From assembly GCA_905233555.1 (NCBI GenBank), contig CAJODF010000002.1:1-64000 (forward strand): 64,000 nt of DNA, read 5' to 3'. Below, one piece after another: positions 41,522 to 49,104 of the stretch (positions are counted from its first letter, which is position 1; each line of letters starts with the position of its first letter). This DNA is from an uncultured Prevotella sp. GTDB taxonomy: Bacteria > Bacteroidota > Bacteroidia > Bacteroidales > Bacteroidaceae. The notes under the pieces are model-generated. The model ran no database searches. It saw nothing but the letters and a program-made list of their open reading frames with translations, and was not told the origin of the DNA. The translations under genes were made by a program, and so were the position numbers.

Positions 41522-42040
41522 ATGATGTATAAAAAATCAGTTCTGGCTATCATCGCCTGCATGGTACTTCTTTTTGCCGCTTGCGGAAATTCCGGTAAGA
41601 GTGAGGATGTTCTCATTGATGATAGTCAGCCTGCTGGTATGACTGCGACGAACGAGGATACAACGCGTGTCCTTTCTTTAGTCAATGAGTTCTTAGGTCA
41701 CCTTAAGAATCATCAGATAGACAGTGCCATGGCGATGTTACACAGTTATGATTTCGAAACAAACAGTTTAATCGACGTGCCTGCTGATATTGCCAAGAAA
41801 CAGCGAATGTCCTTAGGTGCTTTCCGACCTGTCGATTTTGAACTTGATCACCTGATCTTTGTGACCGAGACGGATTGTGAGGTGAAATATTCGGCTATCT
41901 TGTTCCATAAGGAACCGGGCGATAATCGTCCTAACAAGATGTCTTATGTCGTTAAGCCTATCCGTATCGACGGTGAATGGTATCTAACTCTTGCCGACCG
42001 TGCTGATGACATTACCATGAATTCAGAAATACCCAAATAA
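41522..42040 (+). CDS. Small lipoprotein of unknown function
   Basis: The protein has 172 residues from the ATG at 41522 (an adjacent ATG follows at 41525). The signal peptide ends LLFAAC, a lipobox, followed by GNSGKSEDVLIDDSQ. The rest looks like a compact alpha/beta domain (EFLGHLKNHQIDSAMAMLHSYD, VKPIRIDGEWYLTLADRAD), similar in style to NTF2-like or DUF4878-type lipoproteins, but I cannot assign it. It lies 17 nt before ompA. Confidence 0.75.
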   Translation: MMYKKSVLAIIACMVLLFAACGNSGKSEDVLIDDSQPAGMTATNEDTTRVLSLVNEFLGHLKNHQIDSAMAMLHSYDFETNSLIDVPADIAKKQRMSLGAFRPVDFELDHLIFVTETDCEVKYSAILFHKEPGDNRPNKMSYVVKPIRIDGEWYLTLADRADDITMNSEIPK

Positions 42041-42057
42041 TAATTTTTGTTTAGCGT

Positions 42058-43221
42058 ATGAAGACAATGAAATCATTAATTGCAGCAGCACTGTTGATGT
42101 GTAGTGCCACTGCGTTTGCACAGGCTACCTACGAGGCTGTAGATGGCACCCAGTATGAGTTTCAGAAGCATGCCTTCCTGAATCTGGAAGGTGGTGCTCA
42201 GTACACCCTCGGTGAGGCGAAGTTCTCGAAACTGATCTCTCCGAATGTCCAACTCGGTTTAGGCTATCAGTTTAGCCCGATCTTTGGTGCTCGTATTCAG
42301 GCCAATGCCTGGCAGAGTAAAGGTGGTTGGAATGGTTTCCGTACTGCTATCGGTCAAGAGCCTTATACCAACGACTACAAGTTTAAGTATGTGGCTCCTG
42401 GTATTGACCTGATGTTCAACCTCTCCAATCTGTTCTGTGGCTGGAATCCCAACCGTGTATTCAACCTGACCGCTTTCCTCGGTGGTGGAGCAAACATTGC
42501 CTGGGGTAATGACGAGGCAAATGATATCGCCAAGAATTTGGCTAACCTGGATAAATACAACCTCGAGTATGTCTGGGATGGTTCTAAGGTTCGTCCGTTT
42601 GGTCGTGGTGGTCTGGAGGCTGCCTTTAAACTGTCTGATGCTGTGGCACTGACCCTTGAGGGCAATGCCAACATCGTCGGTGATAAGTACAACTCCAAGA
42701 AGGCCGACCGTAAGTTGAAGGCTGACTGGTATTTCAATGCCCTTGTTGGTCTGAAGATCAATCTCGGTAAGACCTATAACAAGATCCTGCCACCGCCTCC
42801 AGCACCCGCTCCAGAGCCCGAGCCAGAGCCACAGCCTGTTGTTCAGGCCGCTCCCGTTCCTGCTCCAGCTGCTGCTGTGGTGGTTGAAGAGAAGATCGAA
42901 CCGATCCGTCGGGATGTCTTCTTCCTGATCAACAAGACCAATATCCGTCCTGAGGAGGCTCAGAAAGTGAAGGATATCGCTGACTATCTGCAGAAGTACC
43001 CCAATGCCAAGGTGGTGGTTACCGGTTATGCTGATGCTGGTACGGGTAATGACAAGATCAATGATCGTCTGGCCGCTGGTCGTGCTGACGCCGTTGTGAA
43101 GTCACTCGTCAACGACTACGGTATTGCCCAGAGCCGTATCACCTACGACAGCAAGGGTTCACGTGTACAGCCGTTCGCAGAGAACGATATGAACCGTGTG
43201 AGTATCTGTATCGCAGAGTAA
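42058..43221 (+). CDS. OmpA-family outer membrane protein
   Basis: The protein has 387 residues. The signal peptide is at 1-21 (ATAFAQ). Residues of about 25-240 form a beta-barrel-like domain with many aromatic strands, then a Pro/Glu/Ala-rich linker (PPPPAPAPEPEPEPQP), then a C-terminal OmpA domain (about 285-387) with the peptidoglycan-binding pattern VVVTGYADAGTGN and NDRLAAGRADAVVK. It anchors the outer membrane to the cell wall. It is cotranscribed with the flanking lipoproteins (gaps of 17 and 7 nt). Confidence 0.92.
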   Translation: MKTMKSLIAAALLMCSATAFAQATYEAVDGTQYEFQKHAFLNLEGGAQYTLGEAKFSKLISPNVQLGLGYQFSPIFGARIQANAWQSKGGWNGFRTAIGQEPYTNDYKFKYVAPGIDLMFNLSNLFCGWNPNRVFNLTAFLGGGANIAWGNDEANDIAKNLANLDKYNLEYVWDGSKVRPFGRGGLEAAFKLSDAVALTLEGNANIVGDKYNSKKADRKLKADWYFNALVGLKINLGKTYNKILPPPPAPAPEPEPEPQPVVQAAPVPAPAAAVVVEEKIEPIRRDVFFLINKTNIRPEEAQKVKDIADYLQKYPNAKVVVTGYADAGTGNDKINDRLAAGRADAVVKSLVNDYGIAQSRITYDSKGSRVQPFAENDMNRVSICIAE

Positions 43222-43228
43222 CGATTCG

Positions 43229-43657
43229 ATGAAACGTGTACTATTTGCAGGACTCATGGTGATGGCTTTGATGGCCTGCGGGCAGGAGAAGCCTAAAAGA
43301 CAAGTCATCGTTGAACAAGGGCCGGCGCAAATAGCATTTGATGAGACGCTCTATGAATTCGGGGCTCGTCAATATGATAGTGAGGCTGTGAGGCATGATT
43401 TTACTTTTGTCAACAAAGGCAGTCTGCCGCTGGTTATCCAGAAAATAGTGACCACTTGTGGTTGTCTGAAAGTAGATTATCCGAAAGAGCCGGTGCAGTC
43501 TGGTGAAGAAGGTGTGATTCATGTGACTTTAGATATGAGTGATGTTCCTAAGGGATATCTTAAGCGGACCATCTCTGTCTATAGTAATGCCACGAATTTA
43601 CCGGAAGTTCGTCTTTGTCTGACAGGAACAGTGCTTTATCCGGAAGGAACCTATTAA
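43229..43657 (+). CDS. DUF1573 lipoprotein
   Basis: The protein has 142 residues. Lipobox MALMAC (Cys17) follows a short signal peptide. The domain FTFVNKGSLPLVIQKIVTTCGC with a conserved CGC is typical of DUF1573, an Ig-like domain common in Bacteroidetes lipoproteins. No acidic export signal follows the Cys, so a periplasmic position is more likely. It is the last gene before a strong terminator. Confidence 0.88.
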   Translation: MKRVLFAGLMVMALMACGQEKPKRQVIVEQGPAQIAFDETLYEFGARQYDSEAVRHDFTFVNKGSLPLVIQKIVTTCGCLKVDYPKEPVQSGEEGVIHVTLDMSDVPKGYLKRTISVYSNATNLPEVRLCLTGTVLYPEGTY

Positions 43658-43678
43658 CTTGCAAATAGATGAATTTTG

Positions 43679-43712
43679 CCCCTCAAAAGGAATGCCTTTT
43701 GAGGGGTATTTT
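43679..43712 (+). terminator. Terminator between the ompA operon and lolD
   Basis: A perfect 12-bp stem CCCCTCAAAAGG/CCTTTTGAGGGG with loop AATG, then TATTTTG. It sits between convergent genes and may also serve lolD on the other strand. Confidence 0.9.
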
Positions 43713-43713
43713 G

Positions 43714-44370
43714 TTAAGGCATCTCGATCAGGCCGTCGCGGAGGTGGATGGTGCGGTCGGTAATCTGGGCGAGGGCTTCGTCGTGGGTAACGATGACGAA
43801 GGTCTGACCGAACTTGTCGCGGAGGTCGAAGAAGAGTTGGTGGAGTTCGGCCTTGTTCTTGGAGTCGAGGGAGCCAGAGGGCTCATCGGCGAGAATCACG
43901 GCAGGACTGTTGACGAGGGCGCGGGCTACGGCCACGCGTTGTTTCTCACCACCGGAGAGTTCGTTGGGCTTATGGGTGGCACGATCGGCCAGTCCCATGA
44001 AGTCGAGCAACTCCTGGGCGCGCTGCTTGGCCCGTCTCCGGGAGAGCCCTGCAATATAGGCGGGAATCATGATATTCTCAATCGCCGTGAACTCCGGCAG
44101 GAGTTGGTGAAACTGGAATACGAAGCCGAGGTGCTGATTGCGGAAGTCGGCCAGTTTCTTAGAAGAGAGGGTGGTCACATCTACGCCATCGACACATACC
44201 GTACCGCTGTCGGGACGGTCGAGGGTGCCGATAATCTGCAACAAGGTGGTCTTCCCGGCCCCCGATGGCCCGACAATACTAACGACCTCACCACGGTCAA
44301 TATGCAAATCAATGCCTTTCAGTACTTGCAGTGATCCAAAACTTTTCGTTATATTACTAATGGTAATCAT
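43714..44370 (-). CDS. lolD: LolD-type ABC transporter ATPase
   Basis: The protein has 218 residues: Walker A GPSGAGKT (34-41), Q-loop [12 protein letters not shown], signature LSGGEKQR (about 138-145), Walker [13 protein letters not shown]. The sequence type ([16 protein letters not shown]) is that of LolD, the motor releasing lipoproteins from the inner membrane; MacB-type exporters are an alternative. The permease partner is not adjacent. It lies 5 nt after the antiporter gene and probably shares its transcript. Confidence 0.85.
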   Translation of the reverse strand: MITISNITKSFGSLQVLKGIDLHIDRGEVVSIVGPSGAGKTTLLQIIGTLDRPDSGTVCVDGVDVTTLSSKKLADFRNQHLGFVFQFHQLLPEFTAIENIMIPAYIAGLSRRRAKQRAQELLDFMGLADRATHKPNELSGGEKQRVAVARALVNSPAVILADEPSGSLDSKNKAELHQLFFDLRDKFGQTFVIVTHDEALAQITDRTIHLRDGLIEMP

Positions 44371-44375
44371 AATTT

Positions 44376-46520
44376 TTAATTCCTAATTTTCTTGTCCAAC
44401 CACCGTAGAATCATATCATATACGCTCTTCTCCTCATGGTGCTGAGCCTCGGTGAAACTCATGCGATCTTCCTTCTGGTGACCATACTGGTCGGGGAAGA
44501 TAATCATGAGGTTCTTACCGGAGTAGTATTTCTGGAGTTCATCGGGCAGACGCTCGATGGCATTCTTGTAGGAGATGGTGCCTTTACGGGCCGTGATGAC
44601 CACGAAGAGATGGTCGTCAGCGATGCTGGCAGCGAGTTGGGGCAGTTCCTTCCAATGGCCCATCTGCGTATATTCGGCCCGGACGCTGGCGTGGCGGTTG
44701 TTGATGTATTCGGCAATAAGTACTAATGACTCCTGACGACCATGGAACTGAATTCGGCAGTCCAACTGTCCGGCCAGTCTGCTGAGACGCTCCAACCACC
44801 GGTGGAAACCGGGTTCAAACTCTGCTCTCGACGGGACGCAGACCTGAATGCGACGCAGAGTGTTGAGGGGTTGGACGAAGCGGGTAAGGATAATCTGACG
44901 GTTCAGGCCGTTGTAGAGACTTTGGATAAACTCGCCCCAGAATTTCGGACTGATGTCGGTATGAACGTGCATGCCCATCACGATTTCCGAACAGGCAAAC
45001 TCGCGGAAGGCATGCTTGATGCCGTTGGCAATGTTGGAGGCGAGACGTACTTGTGTCTGCATCTGCACATCGGCCGAGGAAGCCCGTTGTTGCAGACTCT
45101 CTAATAATTGGAGCCCTTGTTTGCGTCCTGCAGAGGCATGCTGGTCGTCATAGACCACATTCAGACCTACGAGTCCCCGGTTGAATTTCTGGTTGCGTAT
45201 CAGTAGGGCCAGACTGAGCAACTGCGGGGCAATATCCGGATACTTCACACAAAGCAAAATCTTCTCCTCATCTTGCAAATCTCTTTCCTCTTTCCTCTCT
45301 CCTCTTTCCTCCAAAACAATCTGTTGTGACGCATGTTCCGTCATAAGGGTAGAAATGATACAGGTGACCAAAATCATGATCACCACACCGTTGAGCATCT
45401 GATCATTGACCAAATAGACACCGGGAGCCACTTCGAGGCGCATGCCCACCATCACCATGGCGATGGCACCGGCTGCATGGGCAGAGGTCAGGCCGAACAT
45501 CATATTCCCGTCACGCTGGGGCAGACGGAACACCAGACTGGAGATATAGGCCGCCACCGCCTTGCCGAAGGTACCGAAGATGGCAATGAGAAAGACGATC
45601 CAAAGCACACCAGCACCTGTGAAAAGGGTGCGTACGTTGATGAGCATGCCCACACCAATCAGGAAGTAGGGGATGAAGACGGCATTGCCAATGAACTCAA
45701 TACGATTCATCAGGGGTGAGACCTTCGGGATGTATCGGTTGAGAATCAGACCTGACAGGAACGCGCCGAAGATGCCTTCCAATCCAATGAGATTGGAGAG
45801 GGCAGCCGAGAGGAACATCACGGCCAGCACGAAAATAAACTGCATCACCGCATCACTGTAACGGCGCAGGAAGTAACGGGTCAGTTTGGGGATGAGCCAG
45901 ATAGAACCAATGATGAAGACCGTGAGTTTGAGGAAGAAAAAGAGTTGGGCGGTGAGCGGCGAGAGACGGGAGGATGCGTCTGCACTGAATGAGGCCGAGA
46001 GGGCGGCAATCATCACCAGCGCCAGAAAAAGGGAGATCATCGACGACCCGACGGAGAGTTGTACCGAGGAATGGCGCTGCAGACCGTATCGGCCGATGAT
46101 GGGATAGGCAATCAGGGTATTCGAGGCCATGATACAGCCTAAGAGGAAGGCTGCACTGCCTGAATAGCCTAATATCGTACGGGCCATGATGTAGGTCATG
46201 ATGAGGGGCACGAAACAGGTCAGTAGGCCGAAGATCAGGAATTTGTTGGAGTTCTTTTTCAGACTCTCCATGTCCATCTCCAGTCCGGCAAGGAACATGA
46301 TATAGTAGAGCCCCACGCTACCGAGGATCTCGAACGACATATCGCGCTCAAGGATATTGAAGCCGTAGTGCCCCACAGCCACACCTGCCAGCACCATGCC
46401 AATGATGTGCGGGATGCGCAGTTTACTCATCACAATCGGTGCGAAGAGAATGATCATCAGCACCACAAAAAAGATCAATGTGGGGTCCGTGATCGGCAAA
46501 TATGATGCTAATATAACCAT
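44376..46520 (-). CDS. CPA2-family cation/proton antiporter with C-terminal USP-like domain
   Basis: The protein has 714 residues. The ATG at 46520 is chosen because an in-frame ATG at 46541 lies upstream of the transcript start (its following codons form the -7 box). Residues 1-395 contain about 12 membrane segments of the Na+/H+ exchanger fold ([31 protein letters not shown]). Residues of about 402-414 form a charged linker ([11 protein letters not shown]) encoded by a heptamer array. Residues 420-714 form a soluble domain resembling universal stress protein pairs. It exchanges Na+ or K+ for H+; the ion is uncertain. Confidence 0.88.
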   Translation of the reverse strand: MVILASYLPITDPTLIFFVVLMIILFAPIVMSKLRIPHIIGMVLAGVAVGHYGFNILERDMSFEILGSVGLYYIMFLAGLEMDMESLKKNSNKFLIFGLLTCFVPLIMTYIMARTILGYSGSAAFLLGCIMASNTLIAYPIIGRYGLQRHSSVQLSVGSSMISLFLALVMIAALSASFSADASSRLSPLTAQLFFFLKLTVFIIGSIWLIPKLTRYFLRRYSDAVMQFIFVLAVMFLSAALSNLIGLEGIFGAFLSGLILNRYIPKVSPLMNRIEFIGNAVFIPYFLIGVGMLINVRTLFTGAGVLWIVFLIAIFGTFGKAVAAYISSLVFRLPQRDGNMMFGLTSAHAAGAIAMVMVGMRLEVAPGVYLVNDQMLNGVVIMILVTCIISTLMTEHASQQIVLEERGERKEERDLQDEEKILLCVKYPDIAPQLLSLALLIRNQKFNRGLVGLNVVYDDQHASAGRKQGLQLLESLQQRASSADVQMQTQVRLASNIANGIKHAFREFACSEIVMGMHVHTDISPKFWGEFIQSLYNGLNRQIILTRFVQPLNTLRRIQVCVPSRAEFEPGFHRWLERLSRLAGQLDCRIQFHGRQESLVLIAEYINNRHASVRAEYTQMGHWKELPQLAASIADDHLFVVITARKGTISYKNAIERLPDELQKYYSGKNLMIIFPDQYGHQKEDRMSFTEAQHHEEKSVYDMILRWLDKKIRN
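45281..45312 (-). repeat. Heptamer array CTCTTTC inside the antiporter gene
   Basis: Four 7-nt units on the plus strand (CTCTTTC twice, CTCTCTC, CTCTTTC). It lies between the membrane part and the soluble part of the protein. Confidence 0.8.
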
Positions 46521-46528
46521 TCCGGGTA

Positions 46529-46576
46529 CAAAGGTAGGCATTTTTTTTCATTTTACGAAAAAAATGCCTACCTTTG
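46529..46576. promoter_or_regulatory. Inverted-repeat bidirectional promoter, antiporter (-) and asd (+)
   Basis: The 19-nt arm CAAAGGTAGGCATTTTTTT (46529-46547) is mirrored exactly at 46558-46576, with a 10-nt spacer. Each arm ends in a TACCTTTG -7 box pointing outward. TTTC on the minus strand is a partial -33 box; the plus strand has TTTT. Confidence 0.75.
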
Positions 46577-46611
46577 CAGCCAAATTGTAACCAAATTAAA
46601 GATTAGACAAG

Positions 46612-47625
46612 ATGAAAGTAGCAATTGTGGGTGCGAGTGGAGCCGTGGGACAGGAGTTCCTGCGTATTCTCGCCGAGAGGAATTTCCCGATGGATGAACT
46701 GGTGCTGTTTGGTTCTGAGCGTAGTGCCGGCAGGAAATACACGTTTAAGGGAAAGGAGATTGAAGTGAAGTTGTTGCAGCATAATGACGACTTCAAGGAT
46801 GTTGATATTGCCTTTACCAGTGCCGGTGCCGGTACGTCGAAGGAGTTTGCTGAGACAATCACAAAATATGGTGCGGTGATGATTGATAATTCCAGTGCTT
46901 TCCGTATGGACGACGATGTACCCTTGGTGGTGCCTGAGTGCAATGCCGAGGATGCCTTGAACCGTCCCCGTGGCATTATAGCCAACCCGAACTGTACCAC
47001 CATTATGATGGTGGTGGTGCTCCAGCCGTTAGAAAACATCTCCCATATCAAACGCATCCACGTGGCTTCTTACCAGAGTGCCTCCGGTGCCGGTGCTGCT
47101 GCTATGGCCGAGTTGCAACAGCAGTACAAGGAGATGGTGGAAGAGGGCGAGGTGAAGACCATTAAGAAGTTCGCCCATCAACTCGCCTATAATGTGATTC
47201 CCCAGATCGACGTGTTCCAGCCCAACGGCTATACGAAAGAGGAGATGAAGATGTTTAACGAGACCCGTAAGATCATGCACACCGATGCCAAGTGTTCGGC
47301 GATGTGTGTCCGTGTCTCTTCTTTGCGCTCCCATTCTGAGTCTGTATGGATTGAGACCGAACGTCCTATCAGTGTGGAGGAGGCTCGGAAGGCGATTGCC
47401 GCTGCACCGGGTTGTACACTGAAGGATGATCCTGCTACACTGACCTATCCGATGCCTCTGGAGACGGCTGGCAAAGATGACGTCTATGTAGGACGTATCC
47501 GCAAGGACTTAAGTGATGAGAACGGTCTGACCTTCTGGCTTTCCGGCGACCAGATTCGTAAAGGTGCCGCCCTCAATGCGGTGCAAATCGCCGAATATCT
47601 GGTGAAGGTCGGAAACGTGAAATAA
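46612..47625 (+). CDS. asd: Aspartate-semialdehyde dehydrogenase
   Basis: The protein has 337 residues. The N-terminal NADP-binding motif [15 protein letters not shown] (3-17) is followed by the active-site Cys128 in NPNCTTI and the substrate-binding HSES (in [10 protein letters not shown]). It makes aspartate semialdehyde for lysine, diaminopimelate, threonine and methionine. It has its own promoter, shared back to back with the antiporter. Confidence 0.96.
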   Translation: MKVAIVGASGAVGQEFLRILAERNFPMDELVLFGSERSAGRKYTFKGKEIEVKLLQHNDDFKDVDIAFTSAGAGTSKEFAETITKYGAVMIDNSSAFRMDDDVPLVVPECNAEDALNRPRGIIANPNCTTIMMVVVLQPLENISHIKRIHVASYQSASGAGAAAMAELQQQYKEMVEEGEVKTIKKFAHQLAYNVIPQIDVFQPNGYTKEEMKMFNETRKIMHTDAKCSAMCVRVSSLRSHSESVWIETERPISVEEARKAIAAAPGCTLKDDPATLTYPMPLETAGKDDVYVGRIRKDLSDENGLTFWLSGDQIRKGAALNAVQIAEYLVKVGNVK

Positions 47626-47630
47626 GAAAG

Positions 47631-48134
47631 ATGAAGTTAAAGGGAAGTTATAGGGAAGTTAAAAGGAAGATAAAGGGACAATTCCTTTTAACTTCCTTTT
47701 TATTCCTTTTAACTTCCATGACTACTTCCTGTGGCACAGGAGATGATGATGGTCGTCGTTTAGGCGAACTGATTGTAGGTACCTGGCAACGGGGCTGGGG
47801 CGAGGGGGATGTTATCATCGAGGGAGATACCGACCTCGAACCGGAGAATTTTGCCTACGACCGATTCGTCTTCATGTCCGACGGGAAATACAATGGTATG
47901 ATCCGTGACGGGTCTTTCTCCGCCTATGATGAGTTCGGAGACATCATCTACGAAGGAACTTACCGTTGCGATAATAATAACCTGAAATTGGAGTTTACGG
48001 ATGAGGAGGGCCGCAAACAGAAGATTCTCGCACAGGTCCTCTCCTTTACCGAGAACATGATGACCTTACGCTACGAAAACGAAGACTACAACGTTACAGT
48101 AACCCTCATCCTCCGAAAATCCGCCCCTCAGTAA
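47631..48134 (+). CDS. Lipocalin-like lipoprotein whose signal peptide is encoded by repeats
   Basis: The protein has 167 residues. The N-terminus is basic (MKLKGSYREVKRKIKGQ), then FLLTSFLFLLTSMTTSC is a hydrophobic core with lipobox Cys. GTGDDDG after the Cys resembles a surface export signal. The domain (LIVGTWQRGWGEG, YDRFVFMSDGKYNG, EGTYRCDNNNLKLEF) matches the lipocalin-like style of Bacteroidetes lipoproteins. The first 85 nt are an 11-nt direct array and its inverted copy. It starts 5 nt after asd but has no metabolic link to it. Confidence 0.75.
   Translation: MKLKGSYREVKRKIKGQFLLTSFLFLLTSMTTSCGTGDDDGRRLGELIVGTWQRGWGEGDVIIEGDTDLEPENFAYDRFVFMSDGKYNGMIRDGSFSAYDEFGDIIYEGTYRCDNNNLKLEFTDEEGRKQKILAQVLSFTENMMTLRYENEDYNVTVTLILRKSAPQ
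47634..47718 (+). repeat. Inverted pair of 11-nt arrays at the start of a lipoprotein gene
   Basis: Four 11-nt units (AAGTTAAAGGG, AAGTTATAGGG, AAGTTAAAAGG, AAGATAAAGGG; 47634-47677) are followed by three reverse-complement units based on CCTTTTAACTT (up to 47718). The two halves can form a long hairpin in the mRNA directly after the start codon. Confidence 0.8.
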
Positions 48135-48135
48135 T

Positions 48136-48177
48136 CTCTTTCCTCTTTCCACTTTCGTCTTTCCACTTTCCTCTCAC
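48136..48177. repeat. Heptamer array CTCTTTC/CACTTTC at a convergent junction
   Basis: Six 7-nt units: CTCTTTC twice, CACTTTC, GTCTTTC, CACTTTC, CTCTCAC. The array fills the gap between the two stop codons. Confidence 0.85.
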
Positions 48178-49070
48178 TCCTCCTCGACATCTGAGAGATG
48201 ATAATAGCAGTCGTAGGTAATCTGGTGATAGGCTGAGAAATAACCTAGGCACCCCCCTGTGAAGTTGGGTATCGGATTGGTACCGGTATCATCCATAATC
48301 TGCATGGAGTAGAGATAGTCATAGGCCCGTTGGTCGATGGCCCGGATTTCAATATACAGGCGGTCACCCTCCTGTAAAACGTCACTATCGTCACTACCCT
48401 CACGGAAGAAGGTGAAGAGTTGCTGTAGTTCTTTGTTGGGGTTCTGGTCGTCACGCATCACTGCCCAACGGTATCCGATACCGTTGCGGTAGATGTGCAT
48501 GAAGTACCAGTTGTCCTCATTGGGAATATCCTGCAGGCGCAGGTCACCGAACAGAATGCGCTCTGAGGCTGCTTTCATCCAGACGAAACGGAACTTGTTG
48601 AGTGTCGGCTTTCGTTGCATGGTGGAGGTCGAGGTATAGGTCTGTCCATCAAGTGTCACTTCGAGGGTGTAGGTGATACCGGCCTCACCTTTGAGTGTGG
48701 AAGAACGGTAGAAACCATTACGATTATAAGGAATATTCCACTGTTGGCCGTTGTCGGCAGTAAGGATAACCGTTGCGTTGCTGATATCACTGATACCGTT
48801 GTTATCGTCCATCGCATTCGTCCGACTGACTCGCACCTCTGTACCGTTGTTCGAAACAGAACCCTCCACCACATAAATCGGGGCTATTTGATGGTAGTCG
48901 ATATCAATGTCTTTCTTGCAGGAGGTGAGAAAGAGGAGAGTGGAAAGTGGAAAGAGGAAAGAAAAGAGGAAAGTGGAAAGACGAAAGACGAAAGTAGTCA
49001 TCGCGAAGCGCTTGCTACCGAATACTATTATATTTTTTAATATCATCATAATTCTCAACTTATAAAACAT
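48174..49070 (-). CDS. DUF4249 lipoprotein, TonB receptor partner
   Basis: The protein has 298 residues from the ATG at 49070; an ATG at 49001 is an alternative and gives 275 residues. GAGGAA nine nt before the first ATG, part of a heptamer array, may help initiation there. The signal region (TTFVFRLSTFLFSFLFPL ... LTSC) is encoded by a heptamer array and ends in a lipobox Cys followed by KKDIDID. The domain (YVVEGSVSNNGTEVRVSRT, FTGGCLGYFSAY) is typical of DUF4249. Such lipoproteins sit next to TonB receptors; this one lies 32 nt after the receptor gene. A surface subunit of the uptake complex is inferred; the substrate is unknown. Confidence 0.82.
   Translation of the reverse strand: MFYKLRIMMILKNIIVFGSKRFAMTTFVFRLSTFLFSFLFPLSTLLFLTSCKKDIDIDYHQIAPIYVVEGSVSNNGTEVRVSRTNAMDDNNGISDISNATVILTADNGQQWNIPYNRNGFYRSSTLKGEAGITYTLEVTLDGQTYTSTSTMQRKPTLNKFRFVWMKAASERILFGDLRLQDIPNEDNWYFMHIYRNGIGYRWAVMRDDQNPNKELQQLFTFFREGSDDSDVLQEGDRLYIEIRAIDQRAYDYLYSMQIMDDTGTNPIPNFTGGCLGYFSAYHQITYDCYYHLSDVEEE
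48934..48994 (-). repeat. Heptamer array encoding the DUF4249 signal peptide
   Basis: Plus-strand 7-nt units TGGAAAG, TGGAAAG, AGGAAAG (48941-48961), a 5-nt slip AAAAG, then AGGAAAG, TGGAAAG, ACGAAAG, ACGAAAG (48967-48994). Read on the minus strand it codes for Phe, Leu, Ser and Thr. Confidence 0.88.
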
Positions 49071-49080
49071 TTCTCATTCC

Positions 49081-49104
49081 TCTTTCGTCTTTCCTCTTTC
49101 CTCT
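49081..49104. repeat. Heptamer array TCTTTCC between TonB receptor and DUF4249 genes
   Basis: TCTTTCG, TCTTTCC, TCTTTCC (49081-49101) and a partial fourth unit in the 32-nt gap. Confidence 0.75.

Noticed and set aside
46529..46576. Invertible (phase-variable) promoter
   Set aside because: The spacer between the arms is only 10 bp and the arms themselves are the promoters, so inversion would change nothing. No recombinase is nearby.
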